64,000 nt of DNA from JBBDXS01 sp040902195 (lineage in GTDB: Bacteria > Chloroflexota > Dehalococcoidia > DSTF01 > RBG-16-68-14): NCBI GenBank assembly GCA_040902195.1, contig JBBDXS010000017.1:1-64000 (forward strand), read 5' to 3'. The notes below the pieces were generated by a model. It was not told the origin of the DNA, made no database searches, and saw only the letters and a list, made by a program, of their open reading frames with translations. Positions 25,091 to 33,876 of this stretch are shown in pieces (the first letter of the stretch is position 1; each line of letters opens with the position of its first letter). Made by a program: the position numbers and the translations under genes.

Positions 25091-25755
25091 CCACCGACAC
25101 AACCACGACCGGCCAGATACGCATCGTCGAAGCGCGCGAGGAACACATCCCATTCATCGCCTGGGTCGAGCTGGCCGCGGCGCGTTCGCATCTACCCGCC
25201 GGCGTCTGGGACCTCTACATGAACAAGACGGAAGAAGAGACGCTTCGCTTCCTCGAGAAGCTCGTCGCGACGGAGGCGCCGCACTTCGGTCACTACACGA
25301 ACTTCATCGTCGCCGAGGTCGGCGGGACGCCGGCGGCCGCGCTCTCAGGCTACTTCGCCGAAGAGCTGGGCATGGGCAAGCTGCTTGTCGCCATGGAAGA
25401 AGTGAACGCCGCGCTCGGCAGGACAGCCGAGGAGAACCAGGCCGGTTGGGAGCGCGCCGGCTCGATCACGCTCTGCGATATCGAGCACGTCCCGGGTGCC
25501 TGGATCGTCGAATGGGTAGCAACGGCGCCCGGCTTTCGGCGGCGCGGGCTGGTCGACCGGCTGATGGCCGAGATCCTCGACATCGGCCGCGCGAAAGGCG
25601 CGTCGACCGCGGACATCGGCGTGCTGATGGGGAACGACCCGGCCCAGCGCGCCTACGAGAAGAACGGCTTCGTGGCCATCGATGAGAAGCGCCACCCGCA
25701 GTTCGAGGCCGACTACGGCTGCCCCGGCGTGCGGCTCCTCCGCCGCTCGATCTAG
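25087..25755 (+). CDS. GNAT family N-acetyltransferase
   Basis: 222 residues, ATG overlapping the dapA stop (ATGA). The acetyl-CoA motif 'EWVATAPGFRRRGLVDRLMAEIL' and the C-terminal 'NDPAQRAYEKNGFVAIDEK' are standard. The N-terminal half ('PFIAWVELAAARSHLPAGVWDLY') is extended compared with minimal GNATs. Acceptor unknown; coupling to dapA does not by itself imply a lysine-pathway role. The 3' end is convergent with the patatin gene. Confidence 0.88.
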   Translation: MTTDTTTTGQIRIVEAREEHIPFIAWVELAAARSHLPAGVWDLYMNKTEEETLRFLEKLVATEAPHFGHYTNFIVAEVGGTPAAALSGYFAEELGMGKLLVAMEEVNAALGRTAEENQAGWERAGSITLCDIEHVPGAWIVEWVATAPGFRRRGLVDRLMAEILDIGRAKGASTADIGVLMGNDPAQRAYEKNGFVAIDEKRHPQFEADYGCPGVRLLRRSI

Positions 25756-26645
25756 ATAAGGCCTGAGCTGGGAACGGCGACCGGCCCGGCGACGACGCCC
25801 GGCCGCAGCCGCCCACGCGCATCGAGCACCTGGTGCGCCAGACGGCGCGCGAACGACTCGCCCTGATCGAGAAGCTGCGTGACGAAGCGGAAGTCGCCGA
25901 CGCCCGGCCCTTGCTCGATCTCGGGCTGCACCAGCGTGATCCGCGCGCGACGTCCCAGCGCGAGCATGTCGCGCTGCACGCGGTCGCGCATGACGATATC
26001 GACCGTGCGCGTGATCACGCCGATGACGTTGGAAGGCTCCGGGACCTGGAAGCAGTGCGAGAGGTCGATCGCCAGGATCTCGCGCGCGCCCAGGTCCACT
26101 GCCGTGTCGAGATCGAGGTTGGCAACGACGCCGCCGTCGATGAACGAGTGCCCATCGACTCGCACCGGGCTGAACACGCCCGGGATCGCGGTCGATGCGA
26201 GCACCGCGTCCGAGACGCGGCCTTCGCTTAGCACCTGCTTACGTCCCGTCTTGAGGTTCGTCGCGACGACGTAGAGCGGCACCTTGGCCGCGGCGAAGTC
26301 GTCTTCGACTGCGTACTCCTTCACGAGCCGGTAGAGAAACGCGCTATCGAACAGGTTGAGCTGGCGCGAGGCGAGCCGGTAGGCGAGCCGGACGGGGTTA
26401 AAGCGCAGGAAGCGTTCGTGCTCCAGGCTGCGCCAGATCTCGGCGAGCCGCTCGACGCCCTCCTCGTCCGGGTAGAACGCGAGGAACGCGCCGTTGAGCG
26501 CGCCCACGCTGGTACCGATGATGCGCCCGGGCCGGAAGCCGCTGCGAAAGAGTTCTCGGAGCACCCCCACCTGGAGGGCGCCCATCGCGCCGCCCCCGCT
26601 CAGGACGAGAGTCGGCAACGCCCGCTGCCCGTTGCGAAGCCACAT
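25752..26645 (-). CDS. Patatin-like phospholipase
   Basis: 297 residues from ATG 26645; a GTG at 26735 would add 30 atypical residues. Motifs: oxyanion 'SGGGAMGALQVGVL', nucleophile elbow 'GTSVGALNG', and the dyad Asp in 'FIDGGVVANLDL'. These are the three patatin hallmarks, predicting a Ser-Asp lipid acyl hydrolase of the bacterial RssA/NTE-like type. Cytoplasmic, with no signal peptide. It is divergent from the copper operon. Confidence 0.9.
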   Translation of the reverse strand: MWLRNGQRALPTLVLSGGGAMGALQVGVLRELFRSGFRPGRIIGTSVGALNGAFLAFYPDEEGVERLAEIWRSLEHERFLRFNPVRLAYRLASRQLNLFDSAFLYRLVKEYAVEDDFAAAKVPLYVVATNLKTGRKQVLSEGRVSDAVLASTAIPGVFSPVRVDGHSFIDGGVVANLDLDTAVDLGAREILAIDLSHCFQVPEPSNVIGVITRTVDIVMRDRVQRDMLALGRRARITLVQPEIEQGPGVGDFRFVTQLLDQGESFARRLAHQVLDARGRLRPGVVAGPVAVPSSGLI

Positions 26646-26720
26646 CTGCCGAACTAAACGTAACGGACGCACAAACGTTCCAGCAAACGGCCGCGGCGAT
26701 TCGATTCCTGGGTCGCCGCC

Positions 26721-26780
26721 TTGACAGCGCCTCACCGAACGAGCTAATCTGCTCCCATACCCCTACCCAGGGGGTATGGG
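26721..26780 (+). promoter_or_regulatory. Copper-operon promoter and CsoR-type operator
   Basis: TTGACA (26721-26726) and TAATCT (26745-26750), spacing 18 bp. A perfect 10-bp inverted repeat follows: CCCATACCCC (26754-26763) and GGGGTATGGG (26771-26780) around a 7-bp centre. The GC-rich dyad with TACCCC/GGGGTA resembles known CsoR sites and overlaps the expected transcription start, a position suited to repression. Confidence 0.85.
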
Positions 26781-26793
26781 TTAGGAGACCAGC

Positions 26794-27060
26794 ATGCAGC
26801 CCGACACGAAGCAGCAAGCCACCAAACGCCTCAACTACATCGAGGGGCACCTCTCCGGCATCCGGCGCATGATCGAAGAAGACCAGTACTGCGTCGACGT
26901 GCTGAAGCAGACCTACGCGGTGCGCAAGGCCATCGAGAAGCTGGAGGCGTTGCTGCTGGACGGCCACCTCCACACCTGCGTCGTCGAAGGCGTCCGCGAC
27001 GGCCGCGAGGAACAGGTGGTCGGTGAGCTGCTCCAGCTCTACGAGCTGGCGAACAAGTAA
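26794..27060 (+). CDS. csoR: CsoR family copper-sensing transcriptional repressor
   Basis: 88 residues. The copper ligands Cys33, His58 and Cys62 are in the right spacing ('QYCVDVL', 'GHLHTCV'). The whole protein is the all-alpha DUF156/CsoR fold, with basic residues in helix 1 ('KQQATKRLNYIEGHL') for DNA contact. Cu(I) binding is expected to release the operator immediately upstream, inducing csoR-copA. Ten bp separate it from copA. Confidence 0.95.
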   Translation: MQPDTKQQATKRLNYIEGHLSGIRRMIEEDQYCVDVLKQTYAVRKAIEKLEALLLDGHLHTCVVEGVRDGREEQVVGELLQLYELANK

Positions 27061-27070
27061 GGAACGCAAC

Positions 27071-29590
27071 ATGGCAACGAAGACATCCGAACGCATCACC
27101 ATCCCCGTCGGCGGCATGAGCTGCGCCTCGTGCGTCGTGAAGGTCGAGGGCTCGCTCGAGAAGGTCCCCGGCGTCTCAGATGCCGCGGTCAACCTCGCGA
27201 CCGAGGAGGCGACGGTCGACTACGACAGCTCGCGCACCAAGCTCGCTGACCTGTACAAGGCTATCGAAACGGCCGGCTACCAAGCGAAGGCGATCACAAA
27301 GACGTTCTCGGTGCGCGGCATGACCTGCGCGTCGTGCGTAAAGACGGTCGAGGATGCGCTACTGAAAGTCGAGGGTGTACAGCGGGCGCAGGTCAACCTC
27401 GCGACCGAGCGCGCGACGGTCTCGTTCGCGCCCGCCGTCCCCGTCGAGGACCTCCGGCGCAGCGTGGCAGCGGCGGGCTACGAGTTGGCGCGCGAGGTGG
27501 AGGCGGGAGACGAGACGGACGACATCGAAGCGACAGAACGCGCCGGAGAGGAGCGCGGACTGCGCGTGCGCATGATCGTCGCGCTGGCGGGCGGTGCGGT
27601 ACTGATGGTGCTGGCGCAGAGCGGCGACATCCCGGGCCTGTCGGAGATCCGCCGTGGCTACGTCAACGTCATCTCGCTCATTCTGGCGACGCCTGTGCAG
27701 TTTTGGGCTGGCTGGCGCTTCTACAAGGGCGCGTGGCAGGTTGGGCGCCACCGCTCGACCGACATGAACACGCTGATCGCCGTCGGCACGAGCGCGGCGT
27801 ACTTCTATAGCGTCGTCGCGACGTTCTGGCCCGCCGCGATCGAGACCGCGGGCGTGATGGCGGAGGTCTACTACGAGACCGCTGCGATCATCATCGGACT
27901 GATCTTGCTGGGGCGCTGGCTGGAGGCGCGCGCGAAGGGCCAGACGTCGGCTGCGATCAAGCGCCTGATGGGGTTGCGCGCGAAGACCGCACGCGTCGTG
28001 CGCGACGGAAGCGAGTTCGACGTGCCGATCGAGGACGTCGTACCCGGCGACATCGTCATCGTGCGGCCGGGCGAGAAGATCCCGGTCGACGGTACGGTCG
28101 TGGACGGCCGCTCGGCCGTGGACGAATCGATGCTCACGGGCGAGAGCCTGCCTGTGGAGAAACAACCCGGGGATAGCGTGTTCGGCGCCACCCTGAACAA
28201 GACGGGCGGCTTCCGCTTCGAGGCAACGAAGGTGGGCAAGGACAGCGCGCTTTCGCAGATCATCCGGCTCGTGCAGGAGGCGCAGGGCTCGAAGGCGCCG
28301 ATCCAGCGCCTCGCCGACGTCATCGCCTCGTACTTCGTGCCGATCGTTATGGGCATCGCGATCGCGACGTTCACGGTCTGGCTCGCGTTCGGCCCGACGC
28401 CCGCGATCTCGTTCGCGCTGCTGAACGCCGTGGCCGTGCTGATCATCGCCTGCCCGTGCGCGCTCGGTCTCGCCACGCCGACCGCGATCATGGTCGGTAC
28501 GGGCAAGGGCGCCGAGCACGGCGTGCTGATCCGTGGCGGCGAGTCGCTCGAGACGGCGCACAAGATCGATACCGTCGTGCTGGACAAGACGGGCACGATC
28601 ACGGAAGGACGGCCTTCGGTGACCGACGTTATCGTGGCGGACGGCATCGCTGAGGACGAGCTGCTGCGCCTCGCCGCGAGCGCGGAGCGCGGCTCGGAGC
28701 ACCCGCTGGGCGAGGCGATCGTGCAGGCGGCGCGGGAGCGCGGCCTGCCGCTCGTTGACGCGCAGGAGTTCCAGGCGGTGCCCGGCCACGGCGTCGAGGC
28801 GCGCGTCGAGGAACGCCGCTTGCTGCTCGGAAACCTCAGGCTCATGCAGGACCGCGGCCTCGCACTCGACGGGCTGGCGCCGCGGACAGAGGCGCTCGCG
28901 CAGGAAGGCAAGACGCCGATGTTCGTCGCGGTCGATGGCAGGCTCGCGGGCGTGATCGCGGTCGCCGACACGATCAAGCCGTCGGCGCGGGACGCCGTCG
29001 CCGAGCTGCGCCGGATGAACATTGAGGTCGTCATGCTCACCGGCGACAACCAGCGCACCGCCGAGGCGATCGCGCGTCAGGCAGGCATCGAGCGCGTGCT
29101 GGCGGAAGTGCTGCCGGAGGACAAAGCGAACCAGGTGCGCACGCTCCAGAGCGAGGGCCGAGTTGTCGCGATGGTGGGCGATGGGATCAACGACGCACCG
29201 GCGCTCGCACAGGCTGACGTCGGCATCGCGATCGGCACTGGCACGGACGTCGCGATCGAGGCGTCGGACATCACGCTGATCAAGGGCGACCCGCGCGATG
29301 TCGCAACGGCGATCCGGCTCAGCAAGCAGACCATGCGCATCATCCGCGAGAACTTGTTCTGGGCGTTCGCCTACAACGTGGCGCTGATCCCGGTCGCCGC
29401 GGGCCTGCTCTACCCGATCTTCTCGAACACGGGCGTGCCGGGCTGGCTGGAGCCGGTCCTGGGCGACTACGGCTTCCTCAATCCGATGCTCGCCGCGGGA
29501 GCGATGGCGCTCAGTTCCGTCTCCGTGATGACGAACTCGCTGCGCCTGCGCAGCTTCCGCCCGAGCGAGCGCATCGCGGCGGCGCAATAG
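27071..29590 (+). CDS. copA: Copper-exporting P1B-type ATPase with two heavy-metal domains
   Basis: 839 residues from ATG 27071. Two N-terminal HMA domains carry 'GMSCASC' (about residues 15-21) and 'GMTCASC' (about 83-89). The transmembrane metal site is 'CPC' in 'IIACPCALGLATP'. The catalytic motifs 'LTGES', 'DKTGTITEG', 'SEHPLGEA' (the HP locus) and 'MVGDGINDAPAL' are intact. C-terminal helices contain the 'YNVALIPVAAG' and 'MALSSVSVMTNSLRL' copper-site motifs. It exports Cu(I) from the cytoplasm under CsoR control. Confidence 0.96.
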   Translation: MATKTSERITIPVGGMSCASCVVKVEGSLEKVPGVSDAAVNLATEEATVDYDSSRTKLADLYKAIETAGYQAKAITKTFSVRGMTCASCVKTVEDALLKVEGVQRAQVNLATERATVSFAPAVPVEDLRRSVAAAGYELAREVEAGDETDDIEATERAGEERGLRVRMIVALAGGAVLMVLAQSGDIPGLSEIRRGYVNVISLILATPVQFWAGWRFYKGAWQVGRHRSTDMNTLIAVGTSAAYFYSVVATFWPAAIETAGVMAEVYYETAAIIIGLILLGRWLEARAKGQTSAAIKRLMGLRAKTARVVRDGSEFDVPIEDVVPGDIVIVRPGEKIPVDGTVVDGRSAVDESMLTGESLPVEKQPGDSVFGATLNKTGGFRFEATKVGKDSALSQIIRLVQEAQGSKAPIQRLADVIASYFVPIVMGIAIATFTVWLAFGPTPAISFALLNAVAVLIIACPCALGLATPTAIMVGTGKGAEHGVLIRGGESLETAHKIDTVVLDKTGTITEGRPSVTDVIVADGIAEDELLRLAASAERGSEHPLGEAIVQAARERGLPLVDAQEFQAVPGHGVEARVEERRLLLGNLRLMQDRGLALDGLAPRTEALAQEGKTPMFVAVDGRLAGVIAVADTIKPSARDAVAELRRMNIEVVMLTGDNQRTAEAIARQAGIERVLAEVLPEDKANQVRTLQSEGRVVAMVGDGINDAPALAQADVGIAIGTGTDVAIEASDITLIKGDPRDVATAIRLSKQTMRIIRENLFWAFAYNVALIPVAAGLLYPIFSNTGVPGWLEPVLGDYGFLNPMLAAGAMALSSVSVMTNSLRLRSFRPSERIAAAQ

Positions 29591-29600
29591 GAGGTACCGA

Positions 29601-29825
29601 ATGTGGGGCATGCACGATGGAATGGGCTGGTGGATGGTCTTCGGCGGCGTGTGGATGGTGCTCTTTTGGGGCGCCATCATCTGGCTCATCGTCTGGAGCG
29701 TCTCGCGGCTGGGCGGCGACCACGGTCCGGCGCGCGAGGCGCCGATGGATATCGCGAGGCGGCGCCTCGCCAGCGGTGAGATCACGCGCGAGGAGTTCGA
29801 GCAGCTCAAGCACGACCTGGCGTAG
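29601..29825 (+). CDS. Small SHOCT-domain membrane protein in the copper operon
   Basis: 74 residues, with GGAGGT 6 bp upstream of the ATG. The N-terminus is Met/His/Trp rich ('MWGMHDGMGWWMV'), followed by one membrane helix. The C-terminal SHOCT motif is 'DIARRRLASGEITREEFEQLKHDL'. It lies 10 bp after copA, so it is in the csoR-copA transcript. The Met/His residues could bind copper at the membrane surface (inference); SHOCT segments are thought to mediate oligomerisation. Confidence 0.85.
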   Translation: MWGMHDGMGWWMVFGGVWMVLFWGAIIWLIVWSVSRLGGDHGPAREAPMDIARRRLASGEITREEFEQLKHDLA

Positions 29826-29896
29826 GGAGCGCCATCGGCGGCCGCAGCGAATCGGCTATCATCTCAGGGCACCTTGCCCGCGAAAGGAGCCCGATC

Positions 29897-30331
29897 ATGT
29901 ACCAACGTCCCAGCGCGATGACCAAGCTTTCCAACAAGCTCATGGGCTGGATGGCCGCGATGGGCCTCGGCCCAAAGAAGACTGTTGTGCTGGAGGTGAA
30001 GGGCCGCAAGTCCGGCCAGGTGCGCACCGCCGTCGTGAACATCGTCGACTATGACGGGGAGATGTACCTCGTCGCGCCGCGGGGCAACACCGAATGGTCA
30101 CGCAACGCGCGCGCCGCCGGCGAGGCGACGATCCGCCGCGCCCGCAAGAGCGAGCACGTGCGCCTAGATGAGGTCCCTGCCGAGCAGCGCGCGCCGATCA
30201 TCAGGCAGTACCTGAGCGAGAACGCGATGGTAACGAAGGCGCACTTCGGCATCGATCCGAAGGCGCCGATCGAGGAGTTCCAGCGCATCGCCGCGGAGCA
30301 TCCTACGTTCCGGATCATCGACGCTCCGTAG
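29897..30331 (+). CDS. Deazaflavin (F420)-dependent nitroreductase family protein
   Basis: 144 residues. The split beta-barrel Ddn-like fold is suggested by 'VVLEVKGRKSGQVRTAVVNIVDYDGEMYLVAPRGNTEWSRNARAAGEATI', the typical core of this family. These proteins usually bind F420H2 and reduce quinones or nitro compounds, or are close flavin-binding relatives. cofG and cofH at 35.6-38.2 kb supply the F420 chromophore in the same window. It has its own RBS (GAAAGGAG); the next gene, murT, starts 21 bp later. Confidence 0.86.
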   Translation: MYQRPSAMTKLSNKLMGWMAAMGLGPKKTVVLEVKGRKSGQVRTAVVNIVDYDGEMYLVAPRGNTEWSRNARAAGEATIRRARKSEHVRLDEVPAEQRAPIIRQYLSENAMVTKAHFGIDPKAPIEEFQRIAAEHPTFRIIDAP

Positions 30332-30352
30332 CCCGCCCGCTATCCTGCCTCC

Positions 30353-31783
30353 ATGAACCCCCGCACCTGGGCCGCGATCGCGGCCGGACGCATGGCAGGT
30401 ACGGCCAGCCGCGCGCTGGGCCGCGGCGGCGGTACCGCGGTCGCCGGGCTGGCCGCTCTCCACATCGATCCCGCCCTACCCGCGCATCTGGCGTCCACTC
30501 TCGGGCGCGGCTGCGCCATCGTAACGGGCACGAACGGCAAGACAACGACCGCGCGCATGCTCGCATCGATGGCGAGCGAAGCCGCCCTGCGCCCGCTCGC
30601 GAACCCGAGCGGCTCGAACCTGATGCGTGGCATCGCGACGGCGCTGATCGAGTCGGCGGACCTCGCAGGCCGCGTGCGCGACGCCTCGCAACGCTTAGGC
30701 GTCTTCGAGGTGGACGAGGCGACGCTGCCCGAGGCGGCGCGCGCGCTTACACCGCGGGCAATCGTGTTCACAAACCTCTTCCGCGACCAGCTCGACCGCT
30801 ACGGCGAGGTCGATACGGTGGCCATGCTCTGGCGGCAGACGCTCGAGATGCTCTCGCCGGAGACGACCCTTGTGCTCAACGCCGACGACCCGGCTGTCGC
30901 GTCGCTTGCGCAGTCCGCGAAGGGCCGCGTGGTGACGTACGGCATCGAGGACACGCGGGTCGCGCAGGAGCACGTCGAGCACGCGTCCGACTACCGCTTC
31001 TGCCTCTCGTGCGGCGCGGAGCTAGCGTACTCCGCCGCGTTCTTCGGCCATATCGGCCACTGGCGCTGCCCGTCCTGCAACCGCGCACGCCCGGCGCCGG
31101 ACGTTCGCGCCATCAGCGTCGAGCTGCACGCGCTCGACTCGACCGGCCTCGTGATCGAGACGCCGTCCGGCGATCCTTCGACTTCGCTCAGGACAGGGCT
31201 GCGCCTCGAGCTGCCGCTGGCCGGGCTCTACAACGTCGAGAACGCGCTCGCGGCAACGGCGGGCGCGCTGGCGCTCGGTCTGCCGCTTGACGCGGTCGAG
31301 CGCGGGCTGCGTTCGTTCCGCGCTGCCTTCGGGCGGCAGGAGCGCTTTCAGCTCGACGGCCGCGACGTGCTCGTGCTGCTCGGCAAGAACCCGACGGGCA
31401 TGAACCAGGTGCTGCGCACGATCACGTCGGCCGGAGGCGAGCTGCGTCTGCTGCTGTTCCTCAACGACGGCATCGCGGACGGACGCGACATCTCGTGGAT
31501 CTGGGACACCGACTACGAGCTGATCGCTGAGCGCGCGGCCAGCGTCGTCGTCTCCGGCACGCGCGCGGACGAGATGGCGCTGCGTCTCAAGTATGCCGAC
31601 CTGCGCGTCGAACTGAAGGTCGTGCGCGAAACGGAGCCGGCGCTCAGCGTCGCACTGGAAGCAACACCGCCCGGCGAGACGCTCTACGTCATCCCAACGT
31701 ACACGGCCATGCTCGAAGTGCGTGAGCTGCTCGCGCGTAAGGGCGGCAAAGAACGCTTCTGGCAGGAGGGCTCACGCGAATGA
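30353..31783 (+). CDS. murT: Lipid II isoglutaminyl synthase, MurT subunit
   Basis: 476 residues. The Mur-ligase P-loop 'GTNGKTTT' lies at about residue 59, 'FEVDEATLP' follows, and a four-Cys zinc ribbon ('CLSCG', 'CPSCN') is inserted in the middle domain as in known MurT. The C-terminal DUF1727 region has the 'LLGKNPTGMNQVLR' motif. With GatD it amidates the D-Glu of the lipid II stem peptide. An in-frame insertion 'DPSTSLRTG' at about residues 274-282 is encoded by a dispersed repeat (31174-31197). It overlaps gatD by 4 bp. Confidence 0.93.
   Translation: MNPRTWAAIAAGRMAGTASRALGRGGGTAVAGLAALHIDPALPAHLASTLGRGCAIVTGTNGKTTTARMLASMASEAALRPLANPSGSNLMRGIATALIESADLAGRVRDASQRLGVFEVDEATLPEAARALTPRAIVFTNLFRDQLDRYGEVDTVAMLWRQTLEMLSPETTLVLNADDPAVASLAQSAKGRVVTYGIEDTRVAQEHVEHASDYRFCLSCGAELAYSAAFFGHIGHWRCPSCNRARPAPDVRAISVELHALDSTGLVIETPSGDPSTSLRTGLRLELPLAGLYNVENALAATAGALALGLPLDAVERGLRSFRAAFGRQERFQLDGRDVLVLLGKNPTGMNQVLRTITSAGGELRLLLFLNDGIADGRDISWIWDTDYELIAERAASVVVSGTRADEMALRLKYADLRVELKVVRETEPALSVALEATPPGETLYVIPTYTAMLEVRELLARKGGKERFWQEGSRE
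31174..31197 (+). repeat. Dispersed CCTTCGACTTCGCTCAGG element inside murT
   Basis: A short element with core CCTTCGACTTCGCTCAGG lies in frame in murT and encodes Pro-Ser-Thr-Ser-Leu-Arg-Thr-Gly. It is similar to the inverted elements at 24074-24102 and 59274-59302, whose reverse-strand core is CCCTTCGCTTCGCTCGAGGG. Confidence 0.7.
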
Positions 31784-32517
31784 AGCTGCGCATCGCGCAC
31801 CTGTATCCGCGCGTGATGAACGTTTATGGCGACCGGGGGAACATCCTGGCGCTGACGCGCCGTTGTCGCGCGCGAGGCATCGATGTCGAGATAGCAGAGC
31901 TTAGTGCCGGCGACACGCTCGATCCGTCCGCGTACGATCTCGTGTTCATCGGCGGCGCGCAGGACCGAGAGCAACGCCGCGTCGCCGAGGACTTGCGAAC
32001 CGTAAAGGGCGGCGCGCTACGGGAGGCGGTCGAGGCAGACGTTGTCGCGCTCGCCGTTTGCGGCGGCTATCAGCTCTTCGGGCGGCTCTACCGTGAGTCG
32101 ACGGGTGTGGAGCTGGAGGGCCTCGGCATCTTCGACCTGCACACAGAGCATCCGGGGCCGGGCGCGGCGCGGCTGATCGGCAACGTCGTCGCGACGATGG
32201 ATGACGGCACGGAGCTGGTCGGGTTCGAGAACCACGGCGGCCGCACGTACCTCGGCGACGGCGCGCAGCCGCTCGCGACGGTGCGGTCGGGCTTCGGGAA
32301 CAACGGCAAAGACGGCTTCGAGGGGGCGCGCTACCGGAACGCCTTCGGCACGTACCTGCACGGTTCGCTGCTGCCGAAGAACCCGCGCTTCGCCGACATG
32401 CTCATCGCGCTGGCGCTGCGCCGCACGAACGGCGACGTGCAGCTCCAACCCATCGATGACGCGGCGGAGAACGCGGCGCACGAGGCGGCGCGCGAGCTTG
32501 TGGGGCGACGGCGCTAG
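31780..32517 (+). CDS. gatD: Lipid II isoglutaminyl synthase glutaminase subunit GatD
   Basis: 245 residues, ATG overlapping murT. The class I glutamine amidotransferase features are the nucleophile Cys in 'ALAVCGGYQLFG' and His in 'GTYLHGSLLPKNP', with 'FENHGGRTYLG' typical of GatD. It releases ammonia from glutamine for MurT. The gene pair indicates a peptidoglycan with amidated stem peptides. The 3' end is convergent with the cyclase gene. Confidence 0.94.
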   Translation: MKLRIAHLYPRVMNVYGDRGNILALTRRCRARGIDVEIAELSAGDTLDPSAYDLVFIGGAQDREQRRVAEDLRTVKGGALREAVEADVVALAVCGGYQLFGRLYRESTGVELEGLGIFDLHTEHPGPGAARLIGNVVATMDDGTELVGFENHGGRTYLGDGAQPLATVRSGFGNNGKDGFEGARYRNAFGTYLHGSLLPKNPRFADMLIALALRRTNGDVQLQPIDDAAENAAHEAARELVGRRR

Positions 32518-32521
32518 GGAA

Positions 32522-33052
32522 CTACTCGCGGGGGCGGGCGCGGTAGAGGGCGACGGGGTCCGGGATGCCCTTCATGACGACGGGGCCGAGCTCCTCGAAC
32601 GCGACGTGCGGGAGTTTGTCGTCGACCTGCGCGAGCGTCGTCTCCGAACAGAGCACCTCGCCCGGGCCGGCGACATCGACGACGCGCGCCGCGACGTTAA
32701 CGGCGTGCCCCACGAGATCGTCGCCCCGCTTCGTCGCGGGGCCGGTGTGCATACCGACGCGGACCCAGAGCGGCAGCATCGTCTCCGCAGACTCCGCTTC
32801 GAAGGCTCGCTGCAGCTCGAACGTCGTGTTGACCGCCTCGCAGGCGTCCGCGAACCAGAGGAGGAGGCCGTCGCCGAGCTCTTTGACGATGCGCGCGTTT
32901 GCGGGCAGCGCGCCGCGCACGAGCGCCTCTTGCCTGGAGAGCAACTCAATGGCCTCTTCGTCGCCGCGCAGGGCGGTGAACTCCGTGAACCCAACGATGT
33001 CGGTGAACACGAGCGTCCCTTCCGCCACCTCGGCCGGAGCGCGCACGGCCAT
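32522..33052 (-). CDS. Adenylate/guanylate cyclase catalytic-domain protein (class III)
   Basis: 176 residues from ATG 33052, which overlaps the stop of the upstream DUF4097 gene; longer frames read antisense to that gene. A single CHD domain: 'GTLVFTDIVGFTEFTAL' (metal Asp), 'KELGDGLLLWFADACEAV' (second Asp region) and 'VGMHTGPATKRGDDLVGHAVNVAARV' with the transition-state Asn/Arg. There is no membrane or sensor region. It makes cAMP or cGMP, or may be a degenerate binding module. Confidence 0.85.
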   Translation of the reverse strand: MAVRAPAEVAEGTLVFTDIVGFTEFTALRGDEEAIELLSRQEALVRGALPANARIVKELGDGLLLWFADACEAVNTTFELQRAFEAESAETMLPLWVRVGMHTGPATKRGDDLVGHAVNVAARVVDVAGPGEVLCSETTLAQVDDKLPHVAFEELGPVVMKGIPDPVALYRARPRE

Positions 33053-33774
33053 CAGTCCGGCACGACCTCGATCTTGCCGCTCATCGATTGTACGCGGATC
33101 TCGCAGTCCTCGCCCGGCGGGCAGTCGACGCGTGGCCGGCCCGAGATCGTACGCAGGCGCGTCGAAGGGCGCACACCTTGCGGCACGGCGACATGCACGG
33201 AGCCGGAGATCGTCTGCACCGTCACCTCGCCCTTCGCCGCCGTACCGACATCGACGGCGCCGCTGACGCTTTGCGCATGCACCTTGCCCGTCGTGGCGTT
33301 GAGGCAAATGCGGCCTGAGAGCGTGGAGACCTGCGCATCAGCGGCCGTGTTGCATACGGCGTGGCCGCTCTTCGTCTGGAGGCGGCAGCGCGCCGAGGCG
33401 CGCTCGACATCGATGCTGCCGGAGATGCTGCGCACGTCCAGCTCTTCCGCCGACTCCACAGAGACGTTGCCGCTCACGGTCGTGACGCGCAAAGCGCCAA
33501 GCTGCCCACGCAGGGTGACGGCGCCCGAAATCGTGCCGACGACCACATCGCTGCCGAACGGGCAGCGCAGCTCGATGTTGGCCGAGCCGCCCTTAGGCGA
33601 CGCGAAGCGGATGCGGCCCGTCGCGTCGCGCTCGATGCGGTCCGCGGGAGGCGCGCCCGATTCGATCAGGACGTCGGAACGCTCCTCGGCCGTTACGGTG
33701 ACGCGCCCGGAGCTTGTGCTCAGGTGCAGAGCGGCCGGGCCGGGGACAGAGAGGACGACTTGGTCAGAGGCCAT
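33052..33774 (-). CDS. DUF4097-type beta-solenoid protein (putative adhesin family)
   Basis: 240 residues of repetitive short beta-strands: 'TTVSGNVSVES', 'RSISGSIDVER', 'STLSGRICLN', 'QSVSGAVDVG', 'QTISGSVHVA' and 'QSMSGKIEVV'. These are the period-19-to-21 'SG' turns of DUF4097 proteins. It has no signal peptide, so it is likely cytoplasmic despite the 'adhesin' family name. TGATG coupling with the cyclase suggests that it may bind or regulate it (inference). Confidence 0.85.
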   Translation of the reverse strand: MASDQVVLSVPGPAALHLSTSSGRVTVTAEERSDVLIESGAPPADRIERDATGRIRFASPKGGSANIELRCPFGSDVVVGTISGAVTLRGQLGALRVTTVSGNVSVESAEELDVRSISGSIDVERASARCRLQTKSGHAVCNTAADAQVSTLSGRICLNATTGKVHAQSVSGAVDVGTAAKGEVTVQTISGSVHVAVPQGVRPSTRLRTISGRPRVDCPPGEDCEIRVQSMSGKIEVVPD

Positions 33775-33876
33775 GTCGATGCGAGTATAGCAGCCCCCCG
33801 GGAAGCCGTTATGAGACCTAGGTCACAGAAGAGGCGCCTTGCGCTTGAATGCGCCTCCCGTCTATAGTGTCGCGCT

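Noticed and set aside
27359..29809. 816-codon open frame on the minus strand opposite copA
   Set aside because: High-GC third-position shadow of copA; the product is Arg/Asp-rich and family-less, whereas the plus strand encodes every P-type ATPase motif.
32201..33790. 529-codon plus-strand open frame across gatD and the cyclase/DUF4097 pair
   Set aside because: It reads out of frame through gatD and antisense through two genes with clear domains.
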